Shown: one piece after another, positions 1 to 6,833 of the stretch | Numbering within the stretch: the first letter of the stretch is position 1 | Layout: each line of letters opens with the position of its first letter | Source of the DNA: Candidatus Falkowbacteria bacterium RIFOXYC2_FULL_47_12 | GTDB lineage: Bacteria > Patescibacteriota > Patescibacteriia > Patescibacteriales > XYC2-FULL-47-12 | Length of the DNA stretch: 20,164 nt | Direction of reading: 5' to 3' | Assembly (NCBI GenBank): GCA_001778285.1 | Contig: MFGL01000031.1 | Span: forward strand, 8,188 to 28,351 | Notes under the pieces: generated by a model | Database searches by the model: none | What the model was told of the DNA's origin: nothing | The model's input: only the letters and a program-made list of their open reading frames with translations | Translations under genes and position numbers: made by a program

Positions 1-2392
1 TCGTCAACATTGCGTTGGCGGCAGGGGCGGTAATGTGTATTTGCGGTTTATCAGTGCTGTTGTGCACGTTGTCGTATTCAGTCGGCGCCGCATTCACCGT
101 GATTTTTTCCCGTTCGGCCCAGGCCTGGACCGCGTTCTCCCAACTTTGAAACTGCACATCGCGTTCTTCCGGTTTCGGTTCGGGCCCGCGCGGGTCAGCC
201 GGATTAACGTAGTAGAGAATGCTGTGCGGCTGCTGGAAAGTTTTTTCCACGACGAGTTCGGGCGGCGTGTTTTCATTTGCCAATAAGCCTGACACACTAT
301 CAATTTTTACGGTTGTTTCGCCCGGACTCGCGCCGTCCAACACTGGTTTGCCGGTTTCTTCTTTTTGCGGCGTCTGGAACGTTTCAACCGGCGTGTTGCC
401 TAAAATGCGGCGCATATACTCGTTCCAAATCGGCGCGGCGATTTTTGAGCCATCAGCGCCGCGCTTCATTTCAGCGCCGTTGGTATTCCCAACCCATACG
501 CCCGTAACAATTGAAGGGGTGTAGCCGATGGTCCAGGCATCTTTGTAGTCGTTGGTGGTGCCGGTCTTGGCCGCGACCGGGCGGCCGGGCAGGGTCAGCC
601 AGTTGCTTGCGCCAAACACATACGTCCGCGCGTCATTGTCAGAGAGAATGTTGTTTATTTTGCGCGCCGTTTCTTTATTTAGAACTTCTTTTTTTTCATC
701 TTTGTATTCTTCCAAAATTTTGCCGTTTCGGTCTTCAATTTTTAAAATGGCGACCGGCGGATGGTATTCGCCCTCGCGCGCAAACACGCCGTACGCGGCC
801 GTGTGGTCGAGCAGCTTTACCTCGCCGCCGCCCAGAACTAACGAGAGGCCGTAGCGTTCCGGGTCATTGAGCGTGGTATAGCCCATGCGGTGAGCCTGGT
901 CAATGACGTTTTGTACGCCGGCTAAATACAGCGCCTTGACCGCCGGCACATTAAGCGAGCCGGCGAGCGCGGCGCGGATAGAAACTGGACCGTGTTCTTT
1001 GAGATCATAGTTGTGCGGCTCGTACGGCGTGGCGCCGGCAACGGCGAAATTGGTTACTACGTCGTACAGAATGGTATCGGGCGTGTAGCCCCTGTCAAAA
1101 GCGACCGCGTAGACGACGGGCTTGAACGAGGAACCAGGCTGAAGCGGCCGAATGGTAACGTTCACCTGGCCGTCAATATCGTCGTTAAAGTAGTCGCGCG
1201 AACCGACCATGGCCAAAATTTGTCCGGTTTTTGGATCAAGGGATGCGAGCGCGGCGTTATTTGCGTTGTAGGCGGCGATGTTTTTTTCGCCCTGATTTTT
1301 TACCACCTCTTCGGCGATATTTTGTTTATACAAATCAAGCGTGGTGTAAATTTTAAGCCCTTCGCTTTCAATGACGGTATCGCCGTATTTTTCGCTCAAT
1401 AGTTCCTTTATGTACATCACGAAGTGCGGGGCGATGATTGAGGTTGCGGCCTGGCGGAATTCAATATTAAAACCCAGGGCGTCTTTTTTTTGCTCGGCGG
1501 TGATATATTTTAAATTTTCCATATTGTCCAAAATCCACTTCTGCCGCGCAAACAGCTCATCAGTGTGGTTGCCGTAAGGTGAAAGATAACTGGGGCGCTG
1601 GGGGAGCGCGGCCAAGACGGCCGCTTGCGCCAAAGTCAAATCTTTAGCCGAGATGTTGAAGTAGCGCCGCGCCGCGGCTTCAATACCGTAGGCGGTCGAG
1701 CCATAAGGGATTTCATTAAAGTACATTTGCAGAATTTCATCCTTGGAAAATTTGTTTTCAATGCGGTAAGAAAGGATAAATTCTTTGATTTTGCGGGAAA
1801 GACTGCGCTCGTCGGTTAAAATGGCGTTTTTGACTAATTGCTGTGTGAGTGTGGAGCCACCGGTTGCGTACCCTTTGCGGAACGGGTCCAAGAGTACGCC
1901 GCGCAGAATGCCCCAGACATTGAAGCCGTGGTGCTCGTAGAACGTCCGGTCCTCGGCCGTAATAGTCGCCCACTTCACATAGTCGGGCAGTTCGCTGACG
2001 TTGACAATCGTGCGCTGTTCAACGCCGTGAATGTCGTAGAGGATAGTTTCACCGGTGCGGTCATAGATTTTGGTGCTTTCGGCTATGTCGCGGTCAATGA
2101 GGCGGTTGGGGTCCGGCAGGTCGCGCGAAACAATAAGCACATAGACAAAACCAAACAGCGCCAGCGCCATGCAGCTGATGAGGCTGATATAGACGGTGTT
2201 GGTGATAAATTGCCGGCTGAAACGGCGTTTGCCGCGGCTTGCGCCCGTGCGAAACGAGCCGAGCGGCGCGTGGTGGCTTGGACTGGAGAAGCGCCGTCCG
2301 TGGTTGGAGCAGACTGGAGCGCTGCGCCGCTCTGACGCGTTGCGCCAGGTTTGTTGGGACCGAATTTTTTTAGAAAGCTGCGGAATTGGCAT
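1..2392 (-). CDS. Class A penicillin-binding protein (PBP1A-like), C-terminus beyond the window
   Basis: Bifunctional peptidoglycan synthase: the glycosyltransferase domain polymerises lipid II and the transpeptidase domain cross-links stem peptides outside the membrane. I translated the minus strand from the ATG at 2392; an in-frame TAA five codons upstream fixes this start. About 797 residues are visible. Order: a basic, Ser/Arg/His-rich cytoplasmic tail (1-62); a membrane helix (about 63-88); a GT51 glycosyltransferase domain with AEDRTFYEHHG (catalytic Glu147) and GGSTLTQQLVKN; then a transpeptidase domain with SxxK at Ser421 (GSSFKP), SLN at 479-481 and KTG at 609-611. All catalytic motifs are intact. 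The last residues (ITAPAANA) look like the start of an Ig-like C-terminal domain that continues off the left edge. No clear Shine-Dalgarno sequence precedes the start. The gene diverges from the small membrane protein at 2616. Confidence 0.95.
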   Translation of the reverse strand, partial: MPIPQLSKKIRSQQTWRNASERRSAPVCSNHGRRFSSPSHHAPLGSFRTGASRGKRRFSRQFITNTVYISLISCMALALFGFVYVLIVSRDLPDPNRLIDRDIAESTKIYDRTGETILYDIHGVEQRTIVNVSELPDYVKWATITAEDRTFYEHHGFNVWGILRGVLLDPFRKGYATGGSTLTQQLVKNAILTDERSLSRKIKEFILSYRIENKFSKDEILQMYFNEIPYGSTAYGIEAAARRYFNISAKDLTLAQAAVLAALPQRPSYLSPYGNHTDELFARQKWILDNMENLKYITAEQKKDALGFNIEFRQAATSIIAPHFVMYIKELLSEKYGDTVIESEGLKIYTTLDLYKQNIAEEVVKNQGEKNIAAYNANNAALASLDPKTGQILAMVGSRDYFNDDIDGQVNVTIRPLQPGSSFKPVVYAVAFDRGYTPDTILYDVVTNFAVAGATPYEPHNYDLKEHGPVSIRAALAGSLNVPAVKALYLAGVQNVIDQAHRMGYTTLNDPERYGLSLVLGGGEVKLLDHTAAYGVFAREGEYHPPVAILKIEDRNGKILEEYKDEKKEVLNKETARKINNILSDNDARTYVFGASNWLTLPGRPVAAKTGTTNDYKDAWTIGYTPSIVTGVWVGNTNGAEMKRGADGSKIAAPIWNEYMRRILGNTPVETFQTPQKEETGKPVLDGASPGETTVKIDSVSGLLANENTPPELVVEKTFQQPHSILYYVNPADPRGPEPKPEERDVQFQSWENAVQAWAEREKITVNAAPTEYDNVHNSTDKPQIHITAPAANAMLT

Positions 2393-2454
2393 GTGCGGAA
2401 TTTCTGATTAACCTAATGACAAAAAATAATCATTGCGTAATTCAAGATAATTAT

Positions 2455-2483
2455 ATTATAGAGGAAGTTTTGCACGTTGACAA
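2455..2483 (-). promoter_or_regulatory. Sigma70-type promoter of the PBP gene
   Basis: On the minus strand, TTGTCA (2483-2478) is followed by a 17-base spacer and a perfect TATAAT (2460-2455). Transcription should begin near 2448, giving a leader of about 56 bases before the ATG at 2392. The -35 box overlaps the -35 box of the divergent promoter for the small membrane protein by five bases. Confidence 0.7.
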
Positions 2484-2505
2484 TTTGTAAAATTTTTGCT
2501 ACAAT
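2477..2505 (+). promoter_or_regulatory. Sigma70-type promoter of the small membrane protein gene
   Basis: A consensus TTGACA (2477-2482), a 17-base spacer and TACAAT (2500-2505, 5/6 match) predict a strong start near 2512. This leaves a leader of about 100 bases before the ATG at 2616. The leader contains a small hairpin, CGTTG-CGGA-CAACG (2589-2602), directly against the G-rich ribosome-binding stretch (2602-2608). Confidence 0.7.
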
Positions 2506-2615
2506 GAATATATAAAATAAAAACAAAAATCAAACCCCATCGCTTGTCGCTTTTTCAAAATTGCCACAGAGAGCAAACGTTTGTTTTTCGTTGCGGACAA
2601 CGGGGGAATATAAAA

Positions 2616-2855
2616 ATGACACAAGAGGAAGCAAAAAAGTCAGCGTGGAGTTGGAGAGCGTTTTCCGAAGACTTTTTACAACTTAACCAAAACAAAGCGC
2701 CGAAGAAAAGTATTGCCGGGAGTATTGCCGCGGCTTTTTTTATTGTTTTGATTTCCGCTCAAACATTGGGTTTTATCAATACGCTCTACGACCAGAGCGT
2801 CTGGCAGGCAAAGTATAAAAACAGCAACGTGGTGGTTTATAGCAATATTGCGTAA
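2616..2855 (+). CDS. Small single-pass membrane protein, unknown function
   Basis: A 79-residue protein that I do not recognise. It has a polar, amphipathic N-terminal part rich in Lys, Gln and Trp (1-32), one hydrophobic helix (about residues 34-57, containing AAAFFIVLISAQTLGF), and a short polar tail ending in VVVYSNIA. There is no signal-peptide cleavage site, so it is probably anchored in the cytoplasmic membrane. The ATG at 2616 is preferred over an upstream TTG because a GGGGGAA stretch lies seven bases before it. It has its own near-consensus promoter, diverges from the PBP gene and ends in a bidirectional terminator, so it is a single-gene unit. The strong promoter and intact frame argue for a real gene, but homology is unknown. 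Confidence 0.7.
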   Translation: MTQEEAKKSAWSWRAFSEDFLQLNQNKAPKKSIAGSIAAAFFIVLISAQTLGFINTLYDQSVWQAKYKNSNVVVYSNIA

Positions 2856-2871
2856 AAAATTGATTTTAAAA

Positions 2872-2902
2872 ATAGAAAAACGCCCCAAGAGGCGTTTTTT
2901 GT
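2872..2902. terminator. Bidirectional intrinsic terminator
   Basis: An A-tract and CGCC (2876-2884), a six-base loop and GGCG plus a T-tract (2891-2900) form a hairpin with T-runs in both orientations. It lies between two convergent genes, ending at 2855 (plus) and 2915 (minus), and can serve both. Confidence 0.8.
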
Positions 2903-2914
2903 TAATTTTTCATT

Positions 2915-3151
2915 TTAACTTAATCGCAGTAATTTTTGTAGTTTCTGCTGGTCAAAGCCGAGGACAATTTGCCCGTCAACGTCAATGACCGGCACGCCCA
3001 GTTGCCCGGATTTCTGAACCATTTCCTGTTGGGCGGCCATATCTTGTGTAACGTCTTTTTCCATGTAGGCGACATTGTGCGCTTTAAAATACTCTTTGGC
3101 CGTGCGGCAGTAAGTGCACATTGGCGTGGTGTAGATGGTGACGGCTGGCAT
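2915..3151 (-). CDS. Glutaredoxin-like (NrdH/Grx family) thiol-disulfide protein
   Basis: A 78-residue cytoplasmic thioredoxin-fold protein. The active site CTYC lies at residues 12-15, after the first beta strand (VTIYTTPMC). The cis-proline motif GVPVIDVDG and the downstream GFD complete the redox and glutathione-binding elements. The length is typical of bacterial glutaredoxins and NrdH. The likely role is reducing disulfides, possibly in ribonucleotide reductase, but no nrd genes are present to support that. A TATAAT lies eight bases before the ATG, so the mRNA may be leaderless or nearly so. It starts 16 bases after the end of the AT-rich gene at 3168-3590 but has much higher GC content, so it probably does not belong to that module. 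Confidence 0.9.
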   Translation of the reverse strand: MPAVTIYTTPMCTYCRTAKEYFKAHNVAYMEKDVTQDMAAQQEMVQKSGQLGVPVIDVDGQIVLGFDQQKLQKLLRLS

Positions 3152-3159
3152 ACAAATTC

Positions 3160-3165
3160 ATTATA
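3160..3165 (-). promoter_or_regulatory. -10 box of the glutaredoxin-like gene (near-leaderless)
   Basis: A perfect TATAAT on the minus strand ends eight bases before the ATG at 3151, placing the expected transcription start within about two bases of the start codon. No good -35 box is seen (the best is TTGGAG at 16-base spacing). Confidence 0.5.
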
Positions 3166-3167
3166 AC

Positions 3168-3590
3168 TTAAACACAAGCCGCTCCAATAAAAGAATTAAT
3201 CATAATATCTTCCAACTTGGCAGCTATTTTATTTGTTTCGCCTCTTTTAAATTCAATAATATCCTCGTTTTCTTTTTTAGATTTGATATTTTTTATAATG
3301 TCATTAAAACCCTTATTATGACTAATAAAATTTGACGCAAAGTATTCTATAAAAACTCCCTCTACATAATCTTTGTCGTTAATATAAAACGCAAATTCAT
3401 CTCCAAAATACTTCTTATGGGAGTTTTTAGATAATTGAGGGAGGCGTAAAACAAAAGAGTCGCTATCTTTATCATACTGTGAAATCCATTTTTGTTCGTT
3501 TGCTATTTTTTTTAAATCACTGACCAAATGTAAAATATGCTTTTTTTCGTTTAAATCTAAATTGTTTACATTTATATTTTTCATACTCAT
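3168..3590 (-). CDS. Hypothetical protein, candidate antitoxin of the upstream BECR-like toxin
   Basis: A 140-residue soluble protein, rich in Lys, Asn, Ile, Asp and Phe, which I cannot assign to a named family. Its middle (LPQLSKN.., KYFGDEFAFYIND, GVFIEYFASNFISHNKGF) reads as an alpha/beta domain; the C-terminal third is helical (DIIKNIKSKKENEDIIEF). There is no signal peptide or membrane helix. It follows the 104-residue gene at 3620-3934 by 29 bases on the same strand, with the same low GC (hand count of 3181-3300: about 25%), so the two probably travel together. The antitoxin role is inferred only from gene order, size and the partner's toxin-like motifs. Met3 at 3584 is an alternative start. 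Confidence 0.75.
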   Translation of the reverse strand: MSMKNINVNNLDLNEKKHILHLVSDLKKIANEQKWISQYDKDSDSFVLRLPQLSKNSHKKYFGDEFAFYINDKDYVEGVFIEYFASNFISHNKGFNDIIKNIKSKKENEDIIEFKRGETNKIAAKLEDIMINSFIGAACV

Positions 3591-3619
3591 TTTAAAATTG
3601 AAATTATTATTAACTCATT

Positions 3620-3934
3620 TTAATCTTTGCAGACTCGGATACTTTTTTCTTTAATATAGTTAATTTCAAATGCGGTGACCACTTGTGCGGGATTATCAGT
3701 AAACCACACAACAACTTTTGCATATGAAATTTGAGAATATTTTTTGTAGTAGCATTTTTTATTTGCGGGGTTACTATAATCCGGCCATACTTCGTCGGGA
3801 GCAGCTAAACAATTTTGTACACATTTTATGAATTGTTTTTTTAGTAATTCAGGGTGGTTTTGCTTTTTCCGATTAAATTTTTTCTTTGTAAAAATAACAT
3901 CTTGGTCGAAGCAATCCTTTATTTTAAAGATCAT
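3620..3934 (-). CDS. Small BECR-fold RNase-like protein, candidate toxin
   Basis: A 104-residue, strongly basic, Lys-rich protein. The order of motifs, HPELLKKQF at about 27-35, PDEVWPDY at about 46-53, a Tyr/Lys-rich YYKK stretch, then a hydrophobic strand VVVWF and VVTAFEI, resembles the phage Barnase-EndoU-ColicinE5/D-RelE-like (BECR) nuclease domains, which often contain HPE..., a Pd.V motif and a late vvTaf strand. This comparison is from memory. It is the first gene of an AT-rich pair and is followed by a 140-residue protein that could neutralise it, a toxin-first order. A candidate promoter and a perfect inverted repeat lie upstream. No secretion signal is visible, so an intracellular RNase toxin is the best guess. 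Confidence 0.65.
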   Translation of the reverse strand: MIFKIKDCFDQDVIFTKKKFNRKKQNHPELLKKQFIKCVQNCLAAPDEVWPDYSNPANKKCYYKKYSQISYAKVVVWFTDNPAQVVTAFEINYIKEKSIRVCKD

Positions 3935-4002
3935 ATTTCATCAACATAGTATATGCTAAATACATTGTACGGTGTTAAAATAATAATTAACCTTCTTACT
4001 CT

Positions 4003-4027
4003 TTATTATTTTATCATAAAATAATAA
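4003..4027. repeat. Perfect 12-bp inverted repeat upstream of the candidate toxin gene
   Basis: The arm TTATTATTTTAT and its exact complement flank a single central C. The site lies 69-93 bases upstream of the toxin-like ATG, downstream of a candidate promoter at 4061-4090. It could be an operator for autoregulation, or a transcript hairpin. AT-rich palindromes also arise by chance. Confidence 0.6.
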
Positions 4028-4060
4028 TTTATACCAATAATGATAAAAAAATATCATCAA

Positions 4061-4090
4061 ATATTAGAATAATTTTTTTTGTTTTGTCAA
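4061..4090 (-). promoter_or_regulatory. Candidate promoter of the AT-rich two-gene module
   Basis: Minus-strand TTGACA (4090-4085), an 18-base A-rich spacer and TAATAT (4066-4061, 4/6 match) point toward the toxin-like gene and lie just after the end of the 912-residue protein gene. The predicted leader of about 120 bases includes the inverted repeat at 4003-4027. A second -10-like TATACT lies 13 bases before the ATG. Confidence 0.4.
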
Positions 4091-4092
4091 GT

Positions 4093-6831
4093 TTATCTCT
4101 TTCTCCCTCGCCACGCAAATCCAATCAGCACAATAATCAACCCGCCCGCTACAATCAATAAATATCGCATTAGTTTTAATTTTTTATTATTCTGCGCTAA
4201 AGTCCACTCGGTGTTTTCACTGACCACGCCCAGTACCTCGCCCTGTGGTTGCGCGCTAACGATTTTTATATCATCAGCCGAGCGGGGTAAAATGCGGTAA
4301 GCATCGTTATTTTGTGTGACGATGCCGATGACCGTGGCTGTTTCACCTTCATTGATGTTGCTTTTGTTAATTTTTGTGCCGGTTTTTATATAAATTTCCG
4401 CTTCGCCGTTGCCGTCGTCAAGCCAGAGAGACGAGCCTTTCTTTTGCACGATTTCTCCCTGCAGGCGAACGAGCCAGCCCTCCAGGTCTTCGCCGATTTT
4501 GTCGGTTTCGGTAATGGCCGGTTCCGGCGGGGTAGAGGTGGCAACAACGCTGATGTCAGCAGCGGTTTTGGTTTTGAGCCGCAGTTCCCCGTAGCTTGAA
4601 GACAATTCGCCGGCCACCATGACGCGGTCGCCAATGGCAAGCACGGGGAAATCTTTTTTGCTGTTGTAAATCTGTAAACCCGGCGAGCCGACAATGTAAA
4701 AATACTGCACGCCAAACATACCTGGCAGTACTGCTACCGTACCGGAAACCTGTACCACATCGCCCGGCTCAAAAGTGCGCACCTCGGCGAGCGTAGTTGG
4801 CGTTACCGGTAAACCAGTAGTTGAGCTGCCCGAATTTGTGCCATTCTTTTCTGCCGTGGGCGCATTGACGAAGATGTTCGGCTCACCCGGCGTCGGCGCG
4901 CCGCTCCACTGCCAGGCATTTTCGGCGCGCGCGTAGCTCAATCCTTCTTTGGGATTTTCATACGCTGCCTCGTCAACCAAAGCGCCGCTGGCAGCAAAGA
5001 GCCGTACGCTGTCAACAGTATTGTTGAGCGCGAGCTTGGTGTCCATTCTGTCAAATACCAAAAATTCCAATGGCTCTATCACAACATCATCGTGAATGGT
5101 AAAAGGCGCGCTGCCGCCTTCCTCATCGTCAATCTGCCAGCCGCGCACATTGACCGGCGCGCTGCCGCTGTTTTGCAATTCAACCCATTCGCTCTCCGTG
5201 TCCGCGCCTGCCGGGTTGGGCAGAAATTCGGAAATAATAATATTCGGTAGAGACGCAAAATTTTGCGTCTCTACCGACGTTTCTGTCGTAATGTCAATTA
5301 ACTTCTCAACGTTCATTTCGTTTTCTCCGTCGCTTACGGTGAGCGTAACCTGCTGTACGCCGGCCGCTGGGAAAACAAACAGCGGATTTTGGTCGCTTGA
5401 AGTCGCAATGCCGGCAAAGTCCCAATTAAATTTTAACTCATCGCCGTCGATGTCGGTGGTGTCCGAGCTGTCAAAAAATACGATTTGGCCCGGGCGCAAA
5501 TCGCCGGAAAATGAAAAGTCCACCGTTGGCGGATGGTTGATGCTTTTAATTTGGTTTGATTTTGCCGGCGTGACGATTTCGCTCCAGACATAGCGCAGTG
5601 GCGTAGTGGTGGCATTTTCCAAACTGTATGACCAGGCTTCAACGGCTTTTTCATATTTTACCACTTGCAAGGGTTCGTCTTGTGACGGCTGGTACAGTTC
5701 TACTTCGTCATTTGTGTTATTCAGCGCGATGCCGCTGTCTTTGCGATATAAGATAAAATAATCTTGCGGTTTTATAATCATTGTTTGTAGCTTCTCGCTT
5801 TTTATTTCATATTTTTTTGTTGTGCTGTCGCTTAAAATCCAGCCGTCTAAATTTACGTCTTTTTCGCCGTTATTAAATAATTCTATGAATTCATCCTCAC
5901 TGTCCGAGCCAGCCGGATTGGGAAAAATTTCGCTGATGACGATGTTGCTGGAATAATCAAATTGCAGAGACGAGGCATGCCTCGTCTCTACGTCGCTGTC
6001 TGTCCCCGTCTCTGCAATCACGTTGGCTGCACCTTTGGTAATAGTTTGCGTTATTGCAAAATCGTTTCCATTGTTAAAGGTGTTAAAGCCGTCGCCTTTG
6101 CGTGCGACGCTTTGCGGGTCGGAGGCGGCAGGCGCGTTGTCGCCGGTGTTGCCGTCCGGCCAGTTACCATAACTCACTTTGTCAATAATGGTATCGCCTT
6201 GTTTTAAAATAATAATATCACCGCTGTTGTTTAAATTTCCCTTTGGTTTTTCAATGACAAAATATTTTTTGGCACCGCCGCCGGACATCATGCCATTCAA
6301 AATTGTTTGCGCGCCACTGCCGTCAGTCAATGTCCACGCGGTAATATTTACTTCCTCCAAACGCTTATTATACAACTCAACAAACTCCACCTCGCCATCG
6401 GCCGGGTCGCTGACAAATTCGTTTATCACGACATCGCCGAAGTGATAGAGGATAGAAAAAGTTGAAGTGCTTGTGGTTTCTGTTGAAGAATCTATGTCAG
6501 GAGTTTGTTCTGGTTCAGCGTTTTGTTTCGGCTCTGGTTGAATTTCTGTGGCTGTCCCTACCGTAATAAAATCTTTTATTTTTGCGAAAACACCTTCTTT
6601 AATACCGGAAACATTCATAATTTCCTCGATAATCTTAAAAGGACCGTTAATAGTACGGTAGTCAATAATTTTTTGTGCTAAAGAAGAACCAATGCCAATA
6701 AGATTGTCTGCCATTTCTTTTTGTGTAGCAGTATTAATATTAATCAATTCAGCCGCTCTGATACTGTGCCAACAAAAAAATATCGCCACGGCACAAAGTG
6801 TAATGGTAATAGTTCTCTTTGCTTTCTTCAT
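4093..6831 (-). CDS. Large surface protein: ComEA-like HhH, lamin-tail, PKD and OB-like domains, C-terminal membrane anchor
   Basis: A 912-residue exported protein. Residues 1-27 form a signal peptide (ending near IRAAE). A ComEA-type helix-hairpin-helix domain follows (about 29-91, starting LININTATQKEM), a fold that binds DNA in competence proteins. Next come a Pro/Glu/Thr linker, lamin-tail domains at about 132-270, 296-430 and 529-655 (each with a VINEF or IISEFxPNPAG-type start and an ELxN motif), a PKD domain at about 434-516 (LTVSDGENE), two OB-like beta domains at about 683-765 and 775-858, and a C-terminal membrane helix (888-906) followed by basic residues. It is probably displayed outside the membrane and may bind DNA. 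Two palindromic DNA elements encode linkers at residues 281-290 and 519-529. It starts two bases after the methyltransferase stop and is the last gene of its run. Confidence 0.93.
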   Translation of the reverse strand: MKKAKRTITITLCAVAIFFCWHSIRAAELININTATQKEMADNLIGIGSSLAQKIIDYRTINGPFKIIEEIMNVSGIKEGVFAKIKDFITVGTATEIQPEPKQNAEPEQTPDIDSSTETTSTSTFSILYHFGDVVINEFVSDPADGEVEFVELYNKRLEEVNITAWTLTDGSGAQTILNGMMSGGGAKKYFVIEKPKGNLNNSGDIIILKQGDTIIDKVSYGNWPDGNTGDNAPAASDPQSVARKGDGFNTFNNGNDFAITQTITKGAANVIAETGTDSDVETRHASSLQFDYSSNIVISEIFPNPAGSDSEDEFIELFNNGEKDVNLDGWILSDSTTKKYEIKSEKLQTMIIKPQDYFILYRKDSGIALNNTNDEVELYQPSQDEPLQVVKYEKAVEAWSYSLENATTTPLRYVWSEIVTPAKSNQIKSINHPPTVDFSFSGDLRPGQIVFFDSSDTTDIDGDELKFNWDFAGIATSSDQNPLFVFPAAGVQQVTLTVSDGENEMNVEKLIDITTETSVETQNFASLPNIIISEFLPNPAGADTESEWVELQNSGSAPVNVRGWQIDDEEGGSAPFTIHDDVVIEPLEFLVFDRMDTKLALNNTVDSVRLFAASGALVDEAAYENPKEGLSYARAENAWQWSGAPTPGEPNIFVNAPTAEKNGTNSGSSTTGLPVTPTTLAEVRTFEPGDVVQVSGTVAVLPGMFGVQYFYIVGSPGLQIYNSKKDFPVLAIGDRVMVAGELSSSYGELRLKTKTAADISVVATSTPPEPAITETDKIGEDLEGWLVRLQGEIVQKKGSSLWLDDGNGEAEIYIKTGTKINKSNINEGETATVIGIVTQNNDAYRILPRSADDIKIVSAQPQGEVLGVVSENTEWTLAQNNKKLKLMRYLLIVAGGLIIVLIGFAWRGRKR
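5244..5277. repeat. 34-bp perfect palindrome inside the surface protein gene
   Basis: The arms of 17 bases (starting TCGGTAGAGACGCAAAA) are exact reverse complements with no loop. It encodes residues 519-529 (SVETQNFASLP) in the linker between the PKD domain and the third lamin-tail domain, keeping the frame. It shares the GTAGAGACG...CGTCTCTAC ends with the element at 5966-5989. Confidence 0.95.
5966..5989. repeat. 24-bp perfect palindrome of the same family in the same gene
   Basis: The arm AGAGACGAGGCA and its complement are perfectly symmetrical around GCATGC; one mismatch aside, symmetry extends to 5964-5991. It encodes the VETRHASSLQ linker (residues 281-290) just before the second lamin-tail domain, in the same reading frame as the other copy. 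Another half-site (CGTCTCTGC) lies nearby at about 6007-6015, suggesting a nested or partly decayed copy. Confidence 0.93.
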
Positions 6832-6833
6832 AT

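Noticed and set aside
35..2411. Many plus-strand open frames across the first 2.4 kb
   Set aside because: They are antisense shadows of the PBP gene, whose motifs are complete on the minus strand.
2574..2583. 10-bp palindrome CAAACGTTTG in the leader of the small membrane protein
   Set aside because: Too short and loop-free to call an operator or hairpin without conservation data.
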